Source of the DNA: Bartonella massiliensis
Lineage (GTDB): Bacteria > Pseudomonadota > Alphaproteobacteria > Rhizobiales > Rhizobiaceae
Reading direction: 5' to 3'
Length of the DNA: 64,000 nt
NCBI RefSeq assembly: GCF_902150025.1
Contig: NZ_CABFVS010000002.1
Coordinates: 124,001 to 188,000, forward strand
Numbering within the stretch: position 1 is the stretch's first letter; every line of letters begins with the position of its first letter. Below, in pieces: positions 63,365 through 64,000 of this stretch. The notes beneath the pieces were generated by a model. It saw only the letters and a list, made by a program, of their open reading frames with translations. It ran no database searches and was not told the origin of the DNA. The translations under genes were made by a program, and so were the position numbers.

Positions 63365-63398
63365 ACAAAAAGGACTCAACTATTTTTGTTGAGTCTTT
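63365..63398 (-). terminator. Intercistronic terminator between ugpB and ugpA
   Basis: On the minus strand AAGACTCAAC and GTTGAGTCCT pair around a seven-base A-rich loop, followed by TTTTTG. It is a plausible partial terminator within the ugp operon. Confidence 0.8.
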
Positions 63399-63419
63399 AA
63401 TGTTTAACAAAAAACGAAA

Positions 63420-64000
63420 CTAATGATTGGATTTTTCAAATTCACGTAAGAGTTTATTTCCACGTTTAACGGTCTCATCTAAACCATCTTTCGGTGTTTT
63501 TGAACCACTAAGAACAGCTTCTAATTCTTGATCAAGAATGGTACGAATTTGTGGTAAATTACCAAATCTTATTCCTTTCGAGTTAACTGTTGGCGGATTA
63601 AGATTGATCTGTTTGATCGCAATATCAGCCCCTGGTGTTTTTTCATAAAAATGTTGTTTTTTGCTCAATTCATAGGTTGCCTTTGTGGTTGGAAGGTAAC
63701 CTGTTTTTTGATGCCATTTGGCTTGATTCTCTGTTTTTGAAAGAAATTTAAGAAAAGCCGCTGCTCCAGCATATTCCTTTGGAGTATGACCCTTAAATGT
63801 CCAAATAGAAGCTCCCCCAATAACTGAATTTTGCGGCGCTCCTTCTACATCCTTATAATAGGGTAGCATACCAACACCTACTTTAAATTGAGCTTCAGAA
63901 ACAATTCCACCATATGATCCTGAAGATTGCATAAAAATTGCACAGCTTTGTGCCATAAACATTGGCGCTGAATCGAGTGCACCTGCAGGACCACCATAGC
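63420..64000 (-). CDS. ugpB: sn-Glycerol-3-phosphate-binding periplasmic protein, C-terminal part
   Basis: The frame is open at the right edge, and 193 C-terminal residues are visible, beginning YGGPAGALDSAPMFMAQSCA. The solute-binding-protein type 1 hallmarks are VGMLPYYKDVEGAPQNSVIG, GASIWTFKG and YAGAAAFLKFLSKTENQAKW, followed by TGYLPTTKATYE, all typical of UgpB. It binds glycerol-3-phosphate in the periplasm and delivers it to UgpAE. The N-terminal half and signal peptide lie outside the window. Confidence 0.92.
   Translation of the reverse strand, partial: YGGPAGALDSAPMFMAQSCAIFMQSSGSYGGIVSEAQFKVGVGMLPYYKDVEGAPQNSVIGGASIWTFKGHTPKEYAGAAAFLKFLSKTENQAKWHQKTGYLPTTKATYELSKKQHFYEKTPGADIAIKQINLNPPTVNSKGIRFGNLPQIRTILDQELEAVLSGSKTPKDGLDETVKRGNKLLREFEKSNH

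Overview
The window is a low-GC alphaproteobacterial chromosome segment. Gene content, gene order and protein wording (tsaB-rimI-miaB-phoH-ybeY-corC-lnt-xre-metK-trmB, then rimP-nusA-ylxR-infB-rbfA-truB, rpsO-pnp, hslVU, nrdHIEF, ugpBAEC) fit the Rhizobiales. The AT-rich base composition, reduced core gene set and long decayed intergenic stretches point to Bartonella. The genus is an inference from pattern recognition, because no search was run.

Layout. 1-5134: gshB (cut by the left edge), a ThiF/MoeB-type E1 enzyme, an anchored cytochrome c, kdsB, pheA with a decayed copy of its own 3' end behind it, and a small secreted protein of unknown function. 5135-6647 is about 1.5 kb with no convincing gene. 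6648-10932: SRP RNA (ffs), dnaX, ybaB, recR and a YeiH-type permease. 11547-21255: a long plus-strand run for tRNA modification, ribosome maturation, lipoprotein acylation and SAM synthesis. 21338-28368: the rimP-nusA-infB-truB translation operon behind a terminator-like leader hairpin. 28369-31484: 1.5 kb of non-coding DNA and a minus-strand MFS exporter, which separate truB from rpsO-pnp. 31680-42199: rpsO (with a structured leader), pnp, a methyltransferase, hslVU (minus), asparaginase, coaA, leucyl aminopeptidase and an NlpC/P60 hydrolase. 42200-43596 is non-coding with degenerate repeats. 43597-46450 (minus): mutT, argJ and a parvulin isomerase. 46873-52180 (plus): secA, a Fur/Mur regulator, prfA and prmC. 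52177-55917 (minus): nrdHIEF. 56598-59167 (plus): a zinc-type ABC transporter. 59168-60529 is non-coding with more of the same repeats. 60530-64000 (minus): ugpBAEC, with ugpB cut by the right edge.

Most of the window is conserved housekeeping sequence, and I see no phage, IS element, CRISPR array, tRNA or rRNA. No clearly new multi-gene system is visible. The better leads are regulatory or evolutionary. They are: a perfect inverted repeat resembling paired Zur operators around the zinc-transporter promoter; an NrdR-like palindrome some 510 bp upstream of nrdHIEF; an in-frame A AAA AAG slippery site in dnaX that would give a gamma-like product; a structured rpsO leader; a vestigial pheA duplication; and a degenerate dispersed repeat family shared by the 42-43 kb and 59-60 kb intergenic regions.
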